Below, piece after piece: positions 46,461-55,396 of a stretch of DNA of 64,000 nt. The DNA lies in NCBI RefSeq assembly GCF_014646695.1, contig NZ_BMNT01000001.1, positions 276,273 through 340,272 on the forward strand, in the 5' to 3' direction. The DNA comes from Sphaerisporangium melleum. Its GTDB lineage: Bacteria; Actinomycetota; Actinomycetes; Streptosporangiales; Streptosporangiaceae. The notes under the pieces are model-generated. The model saw only the letters and a program-made list of their open reading frames with translations, made no database searches and was not told the origin of the DNA. The position numbers were made by a program, and so were the translations under genes. Within the stretch, counting starts at the first letter, position 1; every line of letters starts with the position of its first letter.

Positions 46461-47447
46461 ATGCGGCTCAATTCAGATGCGTTCTGGCTCAAATCTCCTG
46501 GTGAGGGAGAGATCCGGCCGGTGCCGGTGCCGCCTCCCGGTGCCGATGAGGTGCTGGTCCGCACGCTCTACTCGGGGGTGAGCCGGGGCACCGAGAGCCT
46601 GGTGTTCCGTGGCGAAGTGCCGGAGAGCCAGCACCGGCTGATGCGGGCGCCGTTCCAGGAGGGCGACTTCCCCGGGCCGGTCAAGTACGGCTACCTCAAC
46701 GTGGGAGTGGTCGAGGAGGGGCCGCCGGCCTGGCAGGGGCGTACGGTCTTCTGCCTGTATCCGCACCAGACCCGCTACGTGGTCCCGGTCGACGCGGTGA
46801 CCCTGGTGCCGGACGAGGTGCCCGCGGCGCGGGCGGTGCTGGCCGGCACGGTGGAGACCGCGGTGAACGCGCTGTGGGACGCGGCGCCGCTCATCGGTGA
46901 CCGGGTCGCCGTGGTCGGGGCGGGGATGGTGGGCTGCTCCGTGGCCAGGCTGCTCGCCGCCTTCCCTGGGGTGCGGGTGGAGCTGGTCGATGTGGATCCG
47001 GCGCGGGCGGCCGTGGCCGAGGCGCTCGGCGTCGCCTTCGTGACCCCGGAACAGGCCGCCGGCGACTGCGACATCGTGGTGCACGCCAGTGCCACCGAGG
47101 CGGGTCTGGCGCGGTCGTTGCAGCTCGTGGCTGCCGAGGGCACGGTGATCGAACTGAGCTGGTACGGCGACCGGCGGGTGAGCGTGCCGCTCGGCGAAGC
47201 CTTCCACTCCGGGCGCCTGACGCTGCGCGCCAGCCAGGTGGGCGCGGTGTCGCCGGCCCGGCGTGCCCGGCGCTCGTACGCCGATCGGCTGTCGCTCGCC
47301 CTGCGCTTCCTGACCGATCCCGCGTTCGACGCGTTGATCACCGGTGAGTGCGCGTTCGCCGAGCTTCCCGAGGTGATGGCCCGCATCGCCGGCGGCGACC
47401 TGCCCGGATTGTGCCACCGAGTCGTGTATGGTCCCGCGGAGGACTGA
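46461..47447 (+). CDS. MDR-family (BchC-like) dehydrogenase
   Basis: 328 residues from ATG 46461 with GAGGAG upstream. Medium-chain dehydrogenase fold: N-terminal substrate domain ([16 protein letters not shown], where Ser/Gly replace the catalytic zinc Cys) and a Rossmann domain ([18 protein letters not shown], then ELVDVDP). This matches the zinc-independent group related to bacteriochlorophyllide dehydrogenase BchC. NAD(P)-dependent oxidation of a sugar or polyol is likely. It is the first gene of a tightly packed rightward set ending in the UPF0104 membrane protein. Confidence 0.83.
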   Translation: MRLNSDAFWLKSPGEGEIRPVPVPPPGADEVLVRTLYSGVSRGTESLVFRGEVPESQHRLMRAPFQEGDFPGPVKYGYLNVGVVEEGPPAWQGRTVFCLYPHQTRYVVPVDAVTLVPDEVPAARAVLAGTVETAVNALWDAAPLIGDRVAVVGAGMVGCSVARLLAAFPGVRVELVDVDPARAAVAEALGVAFVTPEQAAGDCDIVVHASATEAGLARSLQLVAAEGTVIELSWYGDRRVSVPLGEAFHSGRLTLRASQVGAVSPARRARRSYADRLSLALRFLTDPAFDALITGECAFAELPEVMARIAGGDLPGLCHRVVYGPAED

Positions 47448-47470
47448 ATCGGCAGCCGACCTCTCGGAGG

Positions 47471-47878
47471 ATGAACTCATTGTTCAGCGTCACCGTTCGC
47501 GATCACATGATGGTCGCGCACAGCTTCCAGGGTGAGGTCTTCGGCCCGGCGCGGCGGTTGCACGGCGCGACGTTCGTCGTGGACGCGACGTTCCGCCGGG
47601 CCGAGCTCGACGGCGACAACATCGTGGTCGACATCGCCCTGGCCACCGAGGAGCTCAAGGCCGTGCTCGGCGAGCTGACCTTCCGCAACCTGGACGAGGA
47701 GCCGGCCTTCGCCGGGATCAACACCACGACCGAGTTCCTCGCCAAGGTCATCGCCGATCGGCTCGCCGACCGGGTACGCGAGGGCCGGCTGGGCGAGGGG
47801 GCACACGGGCTGGCCGGGATCACCGTCACCCTGCACGAGTCGCACGTCGCCTGGGCGAGCTACGAGCGCGCCCTTTGA
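47471..47878 (+). CDS. Degenerate 6-pyruvoyltetrahydropterin synthase/QueD-like protein
   Basis: About 135 residues; TTG 47480 has better spacing from GGAGG than ATG 47471. The T-fold is recognisable ([39 protein letters not shown]), but residues known to be essential in QueD are changed: the Cys-x3-His-Gly-His block reads A-R-R-L-H-G-A, losing the catalytic Cys and one zinc His, and the LDHH pair reads LDEE. It therefore probably catalyses another reaction or is structural. It overlaps the glycosyltransferase start by four bases. Confidence 0.8.
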   Translation: MNSLFSVTVRDHMMVAHSFQGEVFGPARRLHGATFVVDATFRRAELDGDNIVVDIALATEELKAVLGELTFRNLDEEPAFAGINTTTEFLAKVIADRLADRVREGRLGEGAHGLAGITVTLHESHVAWASYERAL

Positions 47879-48972
47879 GCTCACCTCCGGCGTACTTCGT
47901 CCTGCCCGGTGACGTGGACGACGCGTCCGTGCCGAGCGGCGGCAACGTCTATGACCGGCGCGTGTGCCAGGGCCTGGCCGCGGCGGGCCGGCCGGTCCGC
48001 GAGGTCGCCGTCCCGGGCGCCTGGCCGGCACCCGAGGCGCATGCCCGGGCGGAGCTGGCGCGGGCGCTCGCCTCGGCCCCCGACGGCGCCGTGGTGCTGA
48101 TGGACGGGCTGGTGGCCTGCGGCGTCCCCGAGGTCGTCCTCCCTCAGGCACGCCGGTTGCGCCTAGCGGTGCTGGTCCACCTGCCGCTGGCCGCCGAGAC
48201 CGGCATCGCGCCCGCACTGGCCGGGGAACTGGACGCCGCCGAGCGGGCGACGCTGCACGCGGCCGCCGCGGTGGTGGTGACCAGCCCGTGGGCCGGGCGC
48301 CGGTTGATCGCCCACCACGGCCTGGACCCCGATCGGGTGCACGTCGTCGCCCCCGGCACCGACCCCGCGCCGCTCGCCCCCGGCACCGACGGCGCGTCCC
48401 GGCTGCTCTGCGTGGCCGCGCTCACCCCCCGCAAGGGGCAGGACCTGCTCGTCCGGGCTCTCGGAACACTGACCGGCCTGCCGTGGACCTGCGACCTCGT
48501 CGGAAGCCTGAGCCGCGAGCCCGGGTACGTCACGCGGCTGCGCGAGCTGATCGCCGCGCTCGGTCTCGCGGATCGGGTACGGCTGGCCGGTCCGCGCACC
48601 GGCGAGGCGCTCGCGGCGAGCTATGCCGCCGCCGACCTGGTGGTGCTGGCCTCACGCGGTGAGACGTACGGCATGGTGGTGACCGAGGCGCTGGCCCGCG
48701 GGATTCCGGTGCTGGCGACGGCCGTGGACGCGGTGCCGGAGACCCTGGGGCGTGCCCGCGACGGCGGCGTCCCGGGGTTGCTGACGCCTCCGGAGGACCC
48801 GGTGGCGCTCGCGGACGCGCTGCGCCGCTGGCTCGCCGAGCCCGGCCTAAGACAACGGATCAAGAGGTCGGCCTGTGACAGACGTGACATGCTGGACGGA
48901 TGGGACGTGACATCACGGCGCATGGCGGAGGTGCTGGAACGGGTCCGGCGGCAGCCCTGGCCGGCGACGTGA
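47875..48972 (+). CDS. GT4-type glycosyltransferase
   Basis: 365 residues from TTG 47875, overlapping the previous stop (TTGA). GT-B fold with a GT4 C-terminal half: [40 protein letters not shown] and [20 protein letters not shown], which carries the conserved E-x7-E pair. It transfers a sugar from a nucleotide donor; the acceptor is unknown. Its stop overlaps the methyltransferase start (GTGA). Confidence 0.88.
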   Translation: MSSPPAYFVLPGDVDDASVPSGGNVYDRRVCQGLAAAGRPVREVAVPGAWPAPEAHARAELARALASAPDGAVVLMDGLVACGVPEVVLPQARRLRLAVLVHLPLAAETGIAPALAGELDAAERATLHAAAAVVVTSPWAGRRLIAHHGLDPDRVHVVAPGTDPAPLAPGTDGASRLLCVAALTPRKGQDLLVRALGTLTGLPWTCDLVGSLSREPGYVTRLRELIAALGLADRVRLAGPRTGEALAASYAAADLVVLASRGETYGMVVTEALARGIPVLATAVDAVPETLGRARDGGVPGLLTPPEDPVALADALRRWLAEPGLRQRIKRSACDRRDMLDGWDVTSRRMAEVLERVRRQPWPAT

Positions 48973-49868
48973 CCGCGCCCCGCTACAGCCCGCGATGGCT
49001 GGCGCTGCGCGAAGACGCCGACGCCGCGGCCCGCGCGACCGGCCTGCTCGACCCGCTGCGCGCCCATCTGGCTAGCGAGGTCGCACGCACCGGCCGGCTG
49101 GTCATCCGTGATCTCGGCTGCGGCACCGGCGCCATGGGCCGCTGGCTGGCCGCCCGGCTGCCCGGCCCGCAGCACTGGATCCTGCACGACCGGGACCCCG
49201 ACCTGCTCGCCCTCGCCGCCTCCGGCGTCCGCGGCCCGGCCGGCGACGGCAGCCCGGTCACGGTGGAGACGACGCGGGGTGACATCACCCGGCTCAGCCC
49301 CGAGGACCTCGCCGGCACCTCGCTGGTGACCGCCTCCGCGCTGCTGGACCTGCTCACCGCCGACGAGGTGGACGCCCTCGCCGGCGCCTGCGCGCGGGCC
49401 CGGTGTCCCGCGTTGCTGAGCCTTTCCGTGGTGGGCCGGGTCGAGCTGGACCCGGCCGACCCGCTCGACGCCGAGCTCGCCACCGCCTTCAACGCCCACC
49501 AGCGCCGGGTCACCGGCGGCCGCCGCCTGCTCGGACCGGACGCCTCCGCCGTGGCCACGGCGGCCTTCACGCGACGGGGCGCCACGGTGCTCGTCCGGCC
49601 CAGCCCCTGGCGGCTCGGCGCCGACCGGCGCGAGCTGACCGCGGAGTGGTTGCGCGGCTGGGTCGGCGCCGCGTGCGAGCAGCGTCCCGACCTCGCGGCG
49701 GCAGGCCAGGCCTATCTCACGCGCAGGCTCGACGCGTGCGCGGCCGGCACGCTGCGGGTCGTGGTCGGCCACGACGACCTGCTCGCCCTCCCCGCCGCCG
49801 GCCCCGTCGAGCCGGTCCCAGTGCGAGAAGCGGACCAGAGCGGCCCACCCGACGGTGAACGCCGTTGA
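48969..49868 (+). CDS. SAM-dependent methyltransferase
   Basis: 299 residues from GTG 48969, overlapping the glycosyltransferase stop by four bases, which favours it over the longer frame from 48900. Class I Rossmann motif I is VIRDLGCGTGAMGRWLA, with acidic residues HDRDPD following. The rest fits small-molecule methyltransferases, with no family-specific motif seen. It is part of the coupled set. Confidence 0.85.
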   Translation: MTAPRYSPRWLALREDADAAARATGLLDPLRAHLASEVARTGRLVIRDLGCGTGAMGRWLAARLPGPQHWILHDRDPDLLALAASGVRGPAGDGSPVTVETTRGDITRLSPEDLAGTSLVTASALLDLLTADEVDALAGACARARCPALLSLSVVGRVELDPADPLDAELATAFNAHQRRVTGGRRLLGPDASAVATAAFTRRGATVLVRPSPWRLGADRRELTAEWLRGWVGAACEQRPDLAAAGQAYLTRRLDACAAGTLRVVVGHDDLLALPAAGPVEPVPVREADQSGPPDGERR

Positions 49869-50893
49869 TGAGCCGGATGTGGCCCTGGCTGCGCGTTCTC
49901 GTCGCGGTGGTCATCCTGGTGGTGCTGGTGTGGCGGCTCGGCACCGGCGCGTTCGTCGACGGGTTCCGGCTGGTCGACGGCCCGGCGGTGCTGGCCGCGC
50001 TGGCGATCGGCCTGCTGACCACCGTGTTCGGCGTCTGGCGGTGGCGCCTGCTGGCCCGCCGGCTCGGCCTGCCGCTGCCGGTGCTCACCGCGGTCGCGGA
50101 CTACTACCGGGCGCTGTTCCTCAACGCGGTACTGCCGGCCGGCGTACTCGGCGACGCGCACCGCGCGCTCCGTCATGGCCGGTCGGCCGGTGACGTCGGC
50201 CGCGGCGTCCGCGCCGTGGTGCTGGAACGCACCGCCGGTCAGGTGGTCCTGATCGGCGCCGGAGTGATCGCGCTGCTGATCGAGCCCTCGCTGGCCGCGA
50301 CGATGGCGCACGCCGTCCTGCCGGGCCTGGGGATCACGATCGTCCTGCTCGGCGGGCTCGCCGCCGCCGCCGCGCTCGCGGCCTGGGCCTGGCGCAGAAG
50401 AGACGTGCCGCGATGGCGCCGCGCGGTCTCGGCCGCCGTGGCGGACGCGCGTCGCGGCCTGCTGGCCCGGGACGCCTGGCCCGGGGTGCTCGGACTGTCC
50501 GCTCTGGTGCTGCTCGGGTACGTCGCGATGTTCGTCGTCGCCGCGCGCACCGCGGGCTCGGCCGCGCCGGTCGGGCGGCTCCTTCCGCTGGCGCTGCTGG
50601 CGCTGCTCGTGATGGCCCTGCCGGTGAACGTCGGCGGCTTCGGGCCGCGCGAGGCCTTCTCGGCGCTGGCGTTCGGCGCCGTGGGGCTCGGCGCCCAGCA
50701 GGGGCTCACCACCGCGGTGGTGTACGGGGTGCTCGCCTTCGTGGCGAGCCTGCCGGGCGCCGTCGTCCTGCTGCTGCGTCGCGGCACCCGGCCCGCCGGC
50801 CACGCACTACCCGCCGAGGACCGCGAGATAGTCGCCGAACGACCTGACCAGGCTGTCGAGAACGGCCTTTCCCTTGCCCGCCGAAGCCAGTGA
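49868..50893 (+). CDS. UPF0104/LPG-synthase-type integral membrane protein
   Basis: 341 residues from ATG 49868 (TGATG overlap with the methyltransferase). About seven hydrophobic segments, with RALFLNAVLPAGVLGDAHRA and PVNVGGFGPREAF, the conserved blocks of the lysylphosphatidylglycerol-synthase transmembrane family (flippase-like). It could move a lipid-linked product across the membrane. Its last 87 bases overlap the convergent creatininase gene. Confidence 0.87.
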   Translation: MSRMWPWLRVLVAVVILVVLVWRLGTGAFVDGFRLVDGPAVLAALAIGLLTTVFGVWRWRLLARRLGLPLPVLTAVADYYRALFLNAVLPAGVLGDAHRALRHGRSAGDVGRGVRAVVLERTAGQVVLIGAGVIALLIEPSLAATMAHAVLPGLGITIVLLGGLAAAAALAAWAWRRRDVPRWRRAVSAAVADARRGLLARDAWPGVLGLSALVLLGYVAMFVVAARTAGSAAPVGRLLPLALLALLVMALPVNVGGFGPREAFSALAFGAVGLGAQQGLTTAVVYGVLAFVASLPGAVVLLLRRGTRPAGHALPAEDREIVAERPDQAVENGLSLARRSQ

Positions 50894-51532
50894 CGGCCTG
50901 CCGATGATCCCCGACTCCGTGTACGCCGCCATGCCGAGGGTGAGCAGATGCTGACGATCGTCCGACAACCGGTCGCCCGACTCGTAACCGGGCCGGACCA
51001 GCCGGGGATGCGCGTGCAGCAGGATGGACGTCTCCAGCTCGCCCGCGTGCATGTCGCTCCACGCGGAGGTCGCGAGGCCCGCCGCGGCCCACGCCGCCTC
51101 CCAGTCGGCGCTCCCGGGGAAGATCGCCATCCGCTGCCCGGACCCGGCGGCCTCCTGGACGACGTTGCCCAGCACGTAGTTTCCGCCATGGCCGTTGACC
51201 AGCACTATTCTGGTGATACCGGACCGCTGGAGCGAGGCCGCGATGTCGCGGACCACGGCGTACAGCGTCGCGGCGGAGATGCTGACCGTCCCCGGCCAGG
51301 CCGGGGTCTCGTGCTCGTGCGAACACGAGACGGTGACCGGCGGCAGGAGCAGCACGGGATGGGCGTCCGCGAGCGCGCCCGCGATCGTGCAGGCGACGAT
51401 CGTGTCGGTGGCCAGCGGCAGAAAAGGCCCATGCTGCTCGAAACTGCCGATGGGCAGCAGCGCGACCTCGGCGCGCCGATCCCGTACTTCGGTCGTGGTG
51501 GCCAGCGGCAGCAGGTAGGCGGAGTCGTTCAT
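50807..51532 (-). CDS. Creatininase-family amidohydrolase
   Basis: 241 residues from ATG 51532. Metal-binding blocks SFEQHGPFLPLATDT, VNGHGGN and HAGELETS match the family that includes creatininase, the mycofactocin protease MftE and the archaeal FAPy deformylase ArfB. Next to a GTP cyclohydrolase II gene, the deformylase reading is attractive, because ArfB acts on the formamidopyrimidine made from GTP. It is divergent from ribA (78 bases) and overlaps the membrane-protein gene by 87 bases, tail to tail. Confidence 0.85.
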   Translation of the reverse strand: MNDSAYLLPLATTTEVRDRRAEVALLPIGSFEQHGPFLPLATDTIVACTIAGALADAHPVLLLPPVTVSCSHEHETPAWPGTVSISAATLYAVVRDIAASLQRSGITRIVLVNGHGGNYVLGNVVQEAAGSGQRMAIFPGSADWEAAWAAAGLATSAWSDMHAGELETSILLHAHPRLVRPGYESGDRLSDDRQHLLTLGMAAYTESGIIGRPSLASAGKGKAVLDSLVRSFGDYLAVLGG

Positions 51533-51610
51533 AGGCCGCCAGCCTGGGGCACCACCCGCCATCTCGCAACATCCGACAGCCGCCGGACGTCGGGAAACGA
51601 GGAGAGATAG

Positions 51611-52264
51611 ATGTGTGACCTCAGCATCTCGGGCGACGACGTCGCCGAGGCCGATCTGGTGACGCGCCGCGGCACCTTCCGCTCGGTCGCCTTCCGCGAC
51701 CCACTCGACGGGCACGAACACCTCGCCCTGGTCTACGGCGAGACGACGATGCGGGAGAACGTCCTGGTCCGGGTGCACTCCGAGTGCGTGACGGGCGACA
51801 TCTTCGACGCGATGCGCTGCGAGTGCGGCGACCAGCTCAACGCCGCGCTCGACGCGATCGTCCAGGCCGGAAGCGGGGTCCTGGTGTACCTGCGCGGGCA
51901 CGAGGGCCGCGGCATCGGCCTGGTCGCCAAGGTGCGCACCCACGTGCTGCAGGACCACGACGGCCTGGACACCGTCGACTCAGCCACCGCGCTGGATCTG
52001 CCGGTGGACACCCGGGACTTCGGCCCGGCCGCCCGGGTGCTGAAGTACCTGCGGGTCCGGTCGATCCGGTTGATGTCCAACAACTCCGACAAGATCCACG
52101 CCCTCGAATCACACGGGATCACGGTGGCGGCCCGGGTCCCGCTCCTCGTACCGGCGAACGACCACAACCTGCGCTACCTGGTGGCGAAACGCGACCGGCT
52201 CGGGCACCACCTGCCACACCTCGACACCTTCACCCACGGCCGGCTCGACAGCGCCGGTGCCTGA
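51611..52264 (+). CDS. ribA: GTP cyclohydrolase II
   Basis: 217 residues from ATG 51611 with GAGGAGA upstream. Zinc ligands CVTGDIFDAMRCECG, the catalytic block VLVYLRGHEGRGIGL and the GTP-binding C-terminal part (RLMSNNSDKI) are all present. The Tyr in LVYLRG is retained; in S. coelicolor, a paralogue with Met at the equivalent Tyr makes the formamido product only. It hydrolyses GTP to the pyrimidine precursor of riboflavin or a specialised product. No other riboflavin gene is present, so a dedicated paralogue is likely. It overlaps the next gene by eight bases. Confidence 0.92.
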   Translation: MCDLSISGDDVAEADLVTRRGTFRSVAFRDPLDGHEHLALVYGETTMRENVLVRVHSECVTGDIFDAMRCECGDQLNAALDAIVQAGSGVLVYLRGHEGRGIGLVAKVRTHVLQDHDGLDTVDSATALDLPVDTRDFGPAARVLKYLRVRSIRLMSNNSDKIHALESHGITVAARVPLLVPANDHNLRYLVAKRDRLGHHLPHLDTFTHGRLDSAGA

Positions 52265-53072
52265 GGTGACCGACCACCTCGAACTGCTGCCCATCGCCAG
52301 GGAAGCCGTCGCGACGGCGCACCGGATCATCCGAGCGCGGGCGCCGCAGTCGGTCGCGGCGAAGGGCGACCGCGACATGGTGACCGACGTCGACCTCGCC
52401 GTCGAGGACGCCGTGCGCGGCTTCCTGGCCCGCGAGACCCCGGAGATCGGGATTCTCGGCGAGGAACGCGGCCGTACCGGCGCTGGCGGCGACGCGCTGT
52501 GGTGGGCCCTCGACCCGGTGGACGGCACGGCGAACTTCGCCCGTGGCATCCCGCTGTGCGCGGTGTCGCTCGCCCTCGTCAAAGGCGACAACAGCGTGCT
52601 GGCGGCCATCGACCTGCCGTTCCTCGGCGTCCACTACACCGCCGCCGCCGGGCACGGAGCGTTCATGGGAGGCGAGCGCATCCGCGCCTCGCGAACTCAG
52701 GATCTGTCCGAGGCGATGATCTCGATCGGCGACTTCGCGGTCGGCCCGGACGCCGAGCCGAAGAACCGCGTCCGGATGGCCCTGCTGGCCCGGCTCGGCG
52801 GCCAGGCGCAGCGCATCCGGATGATCGGCACCGCGGCGATCGACCTGGCCTGGGTGGCGCAGGGCAGACTCGACGCGTCCATCATCCTGGCCAACCAGCC
52901 CTGGGACACGATGGCCGGCGTCCTCCTGGTCCGCGAGGCCGGCGGCCTGGTCCTCGACCAGGACGACACCCCGCACACCGCCACCTCGGCCGCCACCATC
53001 GCCCTCTCCCCCGCCCTCCGCACCCCCATCATGACCGCCCTCCGCCACTCCAACACCGCCACCCAGCGATAG
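52257..53072 (+). CDS. Inositol-monophosphatase-family phosphatase
   Basis: 271 residues from GTG 52257. All metal sites are present: ILGEERG, ALDPVDGTANFARGIP and WDTMAGVLLVREAGG. The family removes phosphate from inositol phosphate, histidinol phosphate or similar polyols. Overlap with ribA by eight bases shows cotranscription, so its substrate is probably a phosphorylated intermediate of this cluster rather than general inositol metabolism. Confidence 0.9.
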   Translation: MPEVTDHLELLPIAREAVATAHRIIRARAPQSVAAKGDRDMVTDVDLAVEDAVRGFLARETPEIGILGEERGRTGAGGDALWWALDPVDGTANFARGIPLCAVSLALVKGDNSVLAAIDLPFLGVHYTAAAGHGAFMGGERIRASRTQDLSEAMISIGDFAVGPDAEPKNRVRMALLARLGGQAQRIRMIGTAAIDLAWVAQGRLDASIILANQPWDTMAGVLLVREAGGLVLDQDDTPHTATSAATIALSPALRTPIMTALRHSNTATQR

Positions 53073-53165
53073 ACGGGGCCTGGCCTGCACTCGCCCCTGA
53101 TCGCGCTCATCTCCTCGATAGGACAACCCGGCTTCCATTACTCTTAGCAACGATATATTTACGCA

Positions 53166-53724
53166 GTGCTTACCGCCTATGTAGACGAGAGTCTGCGGCG
53201 TCATCCGGACGACGACAGCATCTATGCGATGGCTGCCGTGATCATGGACTCTGCCGACCATGACGACATCCGGATGACCCTCGAATCCCTCCGTCTGAGC
53301 AAACCACCGTCTGCACTGGCGCGACGAGTCCCCGCCGCACCGGCTTCATATCGCCGAGACCGTGGCCAAGCTCCCCTTGCACAGCATCGTGACCGTACGC
53401 ATCCACGACAAGAATGTCCGGCACGAGCGCGCGAGGCTACTCTGTATGGAACGTCTGCTCTACGAACTCGACGCGGCAGGCGTCGCAATGGTCGTCCTGG
53501 AGAGTCGCTACACCGACGACCGGTTCGACCGGAGCCTCCTCACCAGCCTGCGGCGGTCGCGTCGCGTTTCGCTGACCATGAAGGTGAGCTGGGAGTCACC
53601 CAACGACGAGCCGTTGCTCTGGGCGGCGGATGCCGTTGTTGGGGCCACGACCTGGTGGCTGGATGGAGAGCCACGATACTTTAATGCCCTCGCCGATCAG
53701 ATTCGCGTGATCTGCCTGGAGTGA
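53166..53724 (+). pseudogene. Frameshifted DUF3800-like gene
   Basis: The first frame from GTG 53166 reads LTAYVDESLRRHPDDDSIYA, the DUF3800 N-terminal pattern, until about 53,307. Homology-like sequence then continues one base out of phase: HWRDESPPHRLHIAETVAKL, ending VICLE at 53,724. A single-base insertion in a short stretch near 53,305-53,315 would restore one ~185-residue protein. It is either a pseudogene or a sequencing error. DUF3800 proteins are RNase-H-like and often lie in defence or mobile contexts. Confidence 0.7.
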
Positions 53725-53737
53725 CCTGACAGCGCGA

Positions 53738-53774
53738 AGGCCGGGCACCCGATATCCCTCGGTAGTCCCGGCCT
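53738..53774 (+). terminator. Weak candidate terminator
   Basis: AGGCCGGG (53738-53745) and CCCGGCCT (53767-53774) form an eight-base stem with a 21-base loop, 14 bases after the DUF3800-like stop. There is no T tract. Confidence 0.35.
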
Positions 53775-53945
53775 CACTTCCGCACTCCCAGAGGTGCGGC
53801 TGCCCCCAGTATGACTCACCGAACGTGATGAGGCAAGCGCGCTGAGCGACAGCATGACTTCATCGGTGTCGGTGTCAGCACACGATTTCCCAAATCTGGT
53901 CTTTCCCGCATCCGCTCAAGGGGCTGAGGCGGGTTGCCGGCTTGC

Positions 53946-55349
53946 TCAGTGTGGGTGGAGGAGGTCGGCGATGGTTTCGATGCCTTCGGAGATGGCGGTC
54001 GTGGTCAGGTTGCCGAATCCGAGGACGAGCTGCGGAGGCCGTGGGTGCCGGTCCATGCGGTACGTACTCATTCCGTACAGTCCGACGGACCGGCGGCGCG
54101 CGTCCGCGACGATGGCACGCTCGTCGGCATCGGCCGGTAGCCGGGCGACGGTGTGGAACCCTGCGGCCAGCCCGTGCAGTTCGATGCCGGGTGCGTGTCG
54201 CTGGACCGCTTCGAGGAGGGCGGCGCGGCGGGCGGCGTAGCGCTGCCGCATGTGGCGCAGGTGCCGGTCGTAACGGCCGGATTTCAGCAGGTCGGCGAGC
54301 GCGAGCTGGTCGAGGACCGGTGAGCCGCGGTCGGCGAGCCGCTTGTAGCGGGCGATATCAGGCGTCAGGTGCGGTGGGCTGACGATCCAGCCGAGTCGCA
54401 GGGCCGGCGCGAGTGACTTGCTGACCGAGCCGAGGAGCGCGACCCGGTCCGGGGCGAGGCCCTGGAGCGCGCCGACGGGTTCGCGGTCGTACCGGAACTC
54501 GGCGTCGTAGTCGTCCTCGATGATCGTCGCGGTCCGGGTCGTGGCCCAGTCGATCAGGGCCTGCCGCCTGTCCGGGGCGAGGACGACGCCGGTGGGTGAC
54601 TGGTGGGCGGGGGTGAGCACGACGGCGCGCGCGTCGGTGGCGGCCAGCGCGTCGGTGTCGATGCCGCGCTCGTCGACCGGAACGCCGATGACGTCGAGGC
54701 CCAGCATCGCGGCGATGGCGCGGTGGTCGGGGTCGCCGGGGTCCTCGAAGGCCACGACGCGTACGCCCTGGCCCGCCAGGGACCGCAGGACGAGCTGCAG
54801 CCCTTGGGCGTAGCCCGCGCAGATGACGATGTGCCCCGGGTCGGTGCCGGCGCCGCGGACGCGCCGCAGATAGGCGGCGAGCACCTCCCGCAATGTCGGA
54901 TCACCGTGCGGGTCGAGGCGGCCGAGCAGGTCGCTGGGCGCATCGCGGCAGGCCCGGCGCAGGGCCCCGCTCCAGGCATCACGCGGGAAGCTCGACAGGT
55001 CGGGTACCCCGGGCCGGAAGTCGATTCGCGCCGGCTCGACGGCCGTGGGCTGCGGAGGCGCGGCCGGGTACGGACGCGCGGTGGCGGCGACCCGGGTGGC
55101 CGAGCCGCCGCGGGTGACCAGATAGCCCTCCGCCTGCAGTTGCGCGTAGCACTCGGTCACCAGGCCGCGCGAGATGCCGAGGTCGCGCGACAGGGCGCGG
55201 GATGAGGGGAGCCGCTCCCCGGCAGCGAGCCGACCGGCGCGGATGGCCTCCCGAAATGCGCGTTCGAGTTGCTCGCGCAGGGGTTCGGGCCGGTTTCGGT
55301 CGACCTGCACCAGGAGCTGCGGTCCGGAACCGGTCCAGTCGATCAGCAT
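53946..55349 (-). CDS. MocR/PdxR-type GntR regulator with aminotransferase domain
   Basis: 467 residues from ATG 55349. A winged-helix GntR domain (SSRALSRDLGISRGLVTECY) is fused to a class I aminotransferase fold with the PLP lysine in LLGSVSKSLAPALRLGW and IIEDDYDAEFRYD. Such proteins use PLP or an aminated ligand as effector. It is divergent from an MFS exporter with only 47 bases between starts; it probably controls that exporter. Many members control pdxS/pdxT, which are absent here. Confidence 0.92.
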   Translation of the reverse strand: MLIDWTGSGPQLLVQVDRNRPEPLREQLERAFREAIRAGRLAAGERLPSSRALSRDLGISRGLVTECYAQLQAEGYLVTRGGSATRVAATARPYPAAPPQPTAVEPARIDFRPGVPDLSSFPRDAWSGALRRACRDAPSDLLGRLDPHGDPTLREVLAAYLRRVRGAGTDPGHIVICAGYAQGLQLVLRSLAGQGVRVVAFEDPGDPDHRAIAAMLGLDVIGVPVDERGIDTDALAATDARAVVLTPAHQSPTGVVLAPDRRQALIDWATTRTATIIEDDYDAEFRYDREPVGALQGLAPDRVALLGSVSKSLAPALRLGWIVSPPHLTPDIARYKRLADRGSPVLDQLALADLLKSGRYDRHLRHMRQRYAARRAALLEAVQRHAPGIELHGLAAGFHTVARLPADADERAIVADARRRSVGLYGMSTYRMDRHPRPPQLVLGFGNLTTTAISEGIETIADLLHPH

Positions 55350-55396
55350 GAAACCGGACCTTACTGGTGAACCGGATCCCGTCCTACGGTCGGCTC
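55350..55396. promoter_or_regulatory. Overlapping divergent promoters, MocR/MFS
   Basis: 47 bases between two ATGs. TAAGGT (bottom strand) lies eight bases before the MocR ATG and TACGGT (top) six bases before the MFS ATG. Both spacings suggest leaderless mRNAs and allow one bound regulator to affect both. Confidence 0.4.
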
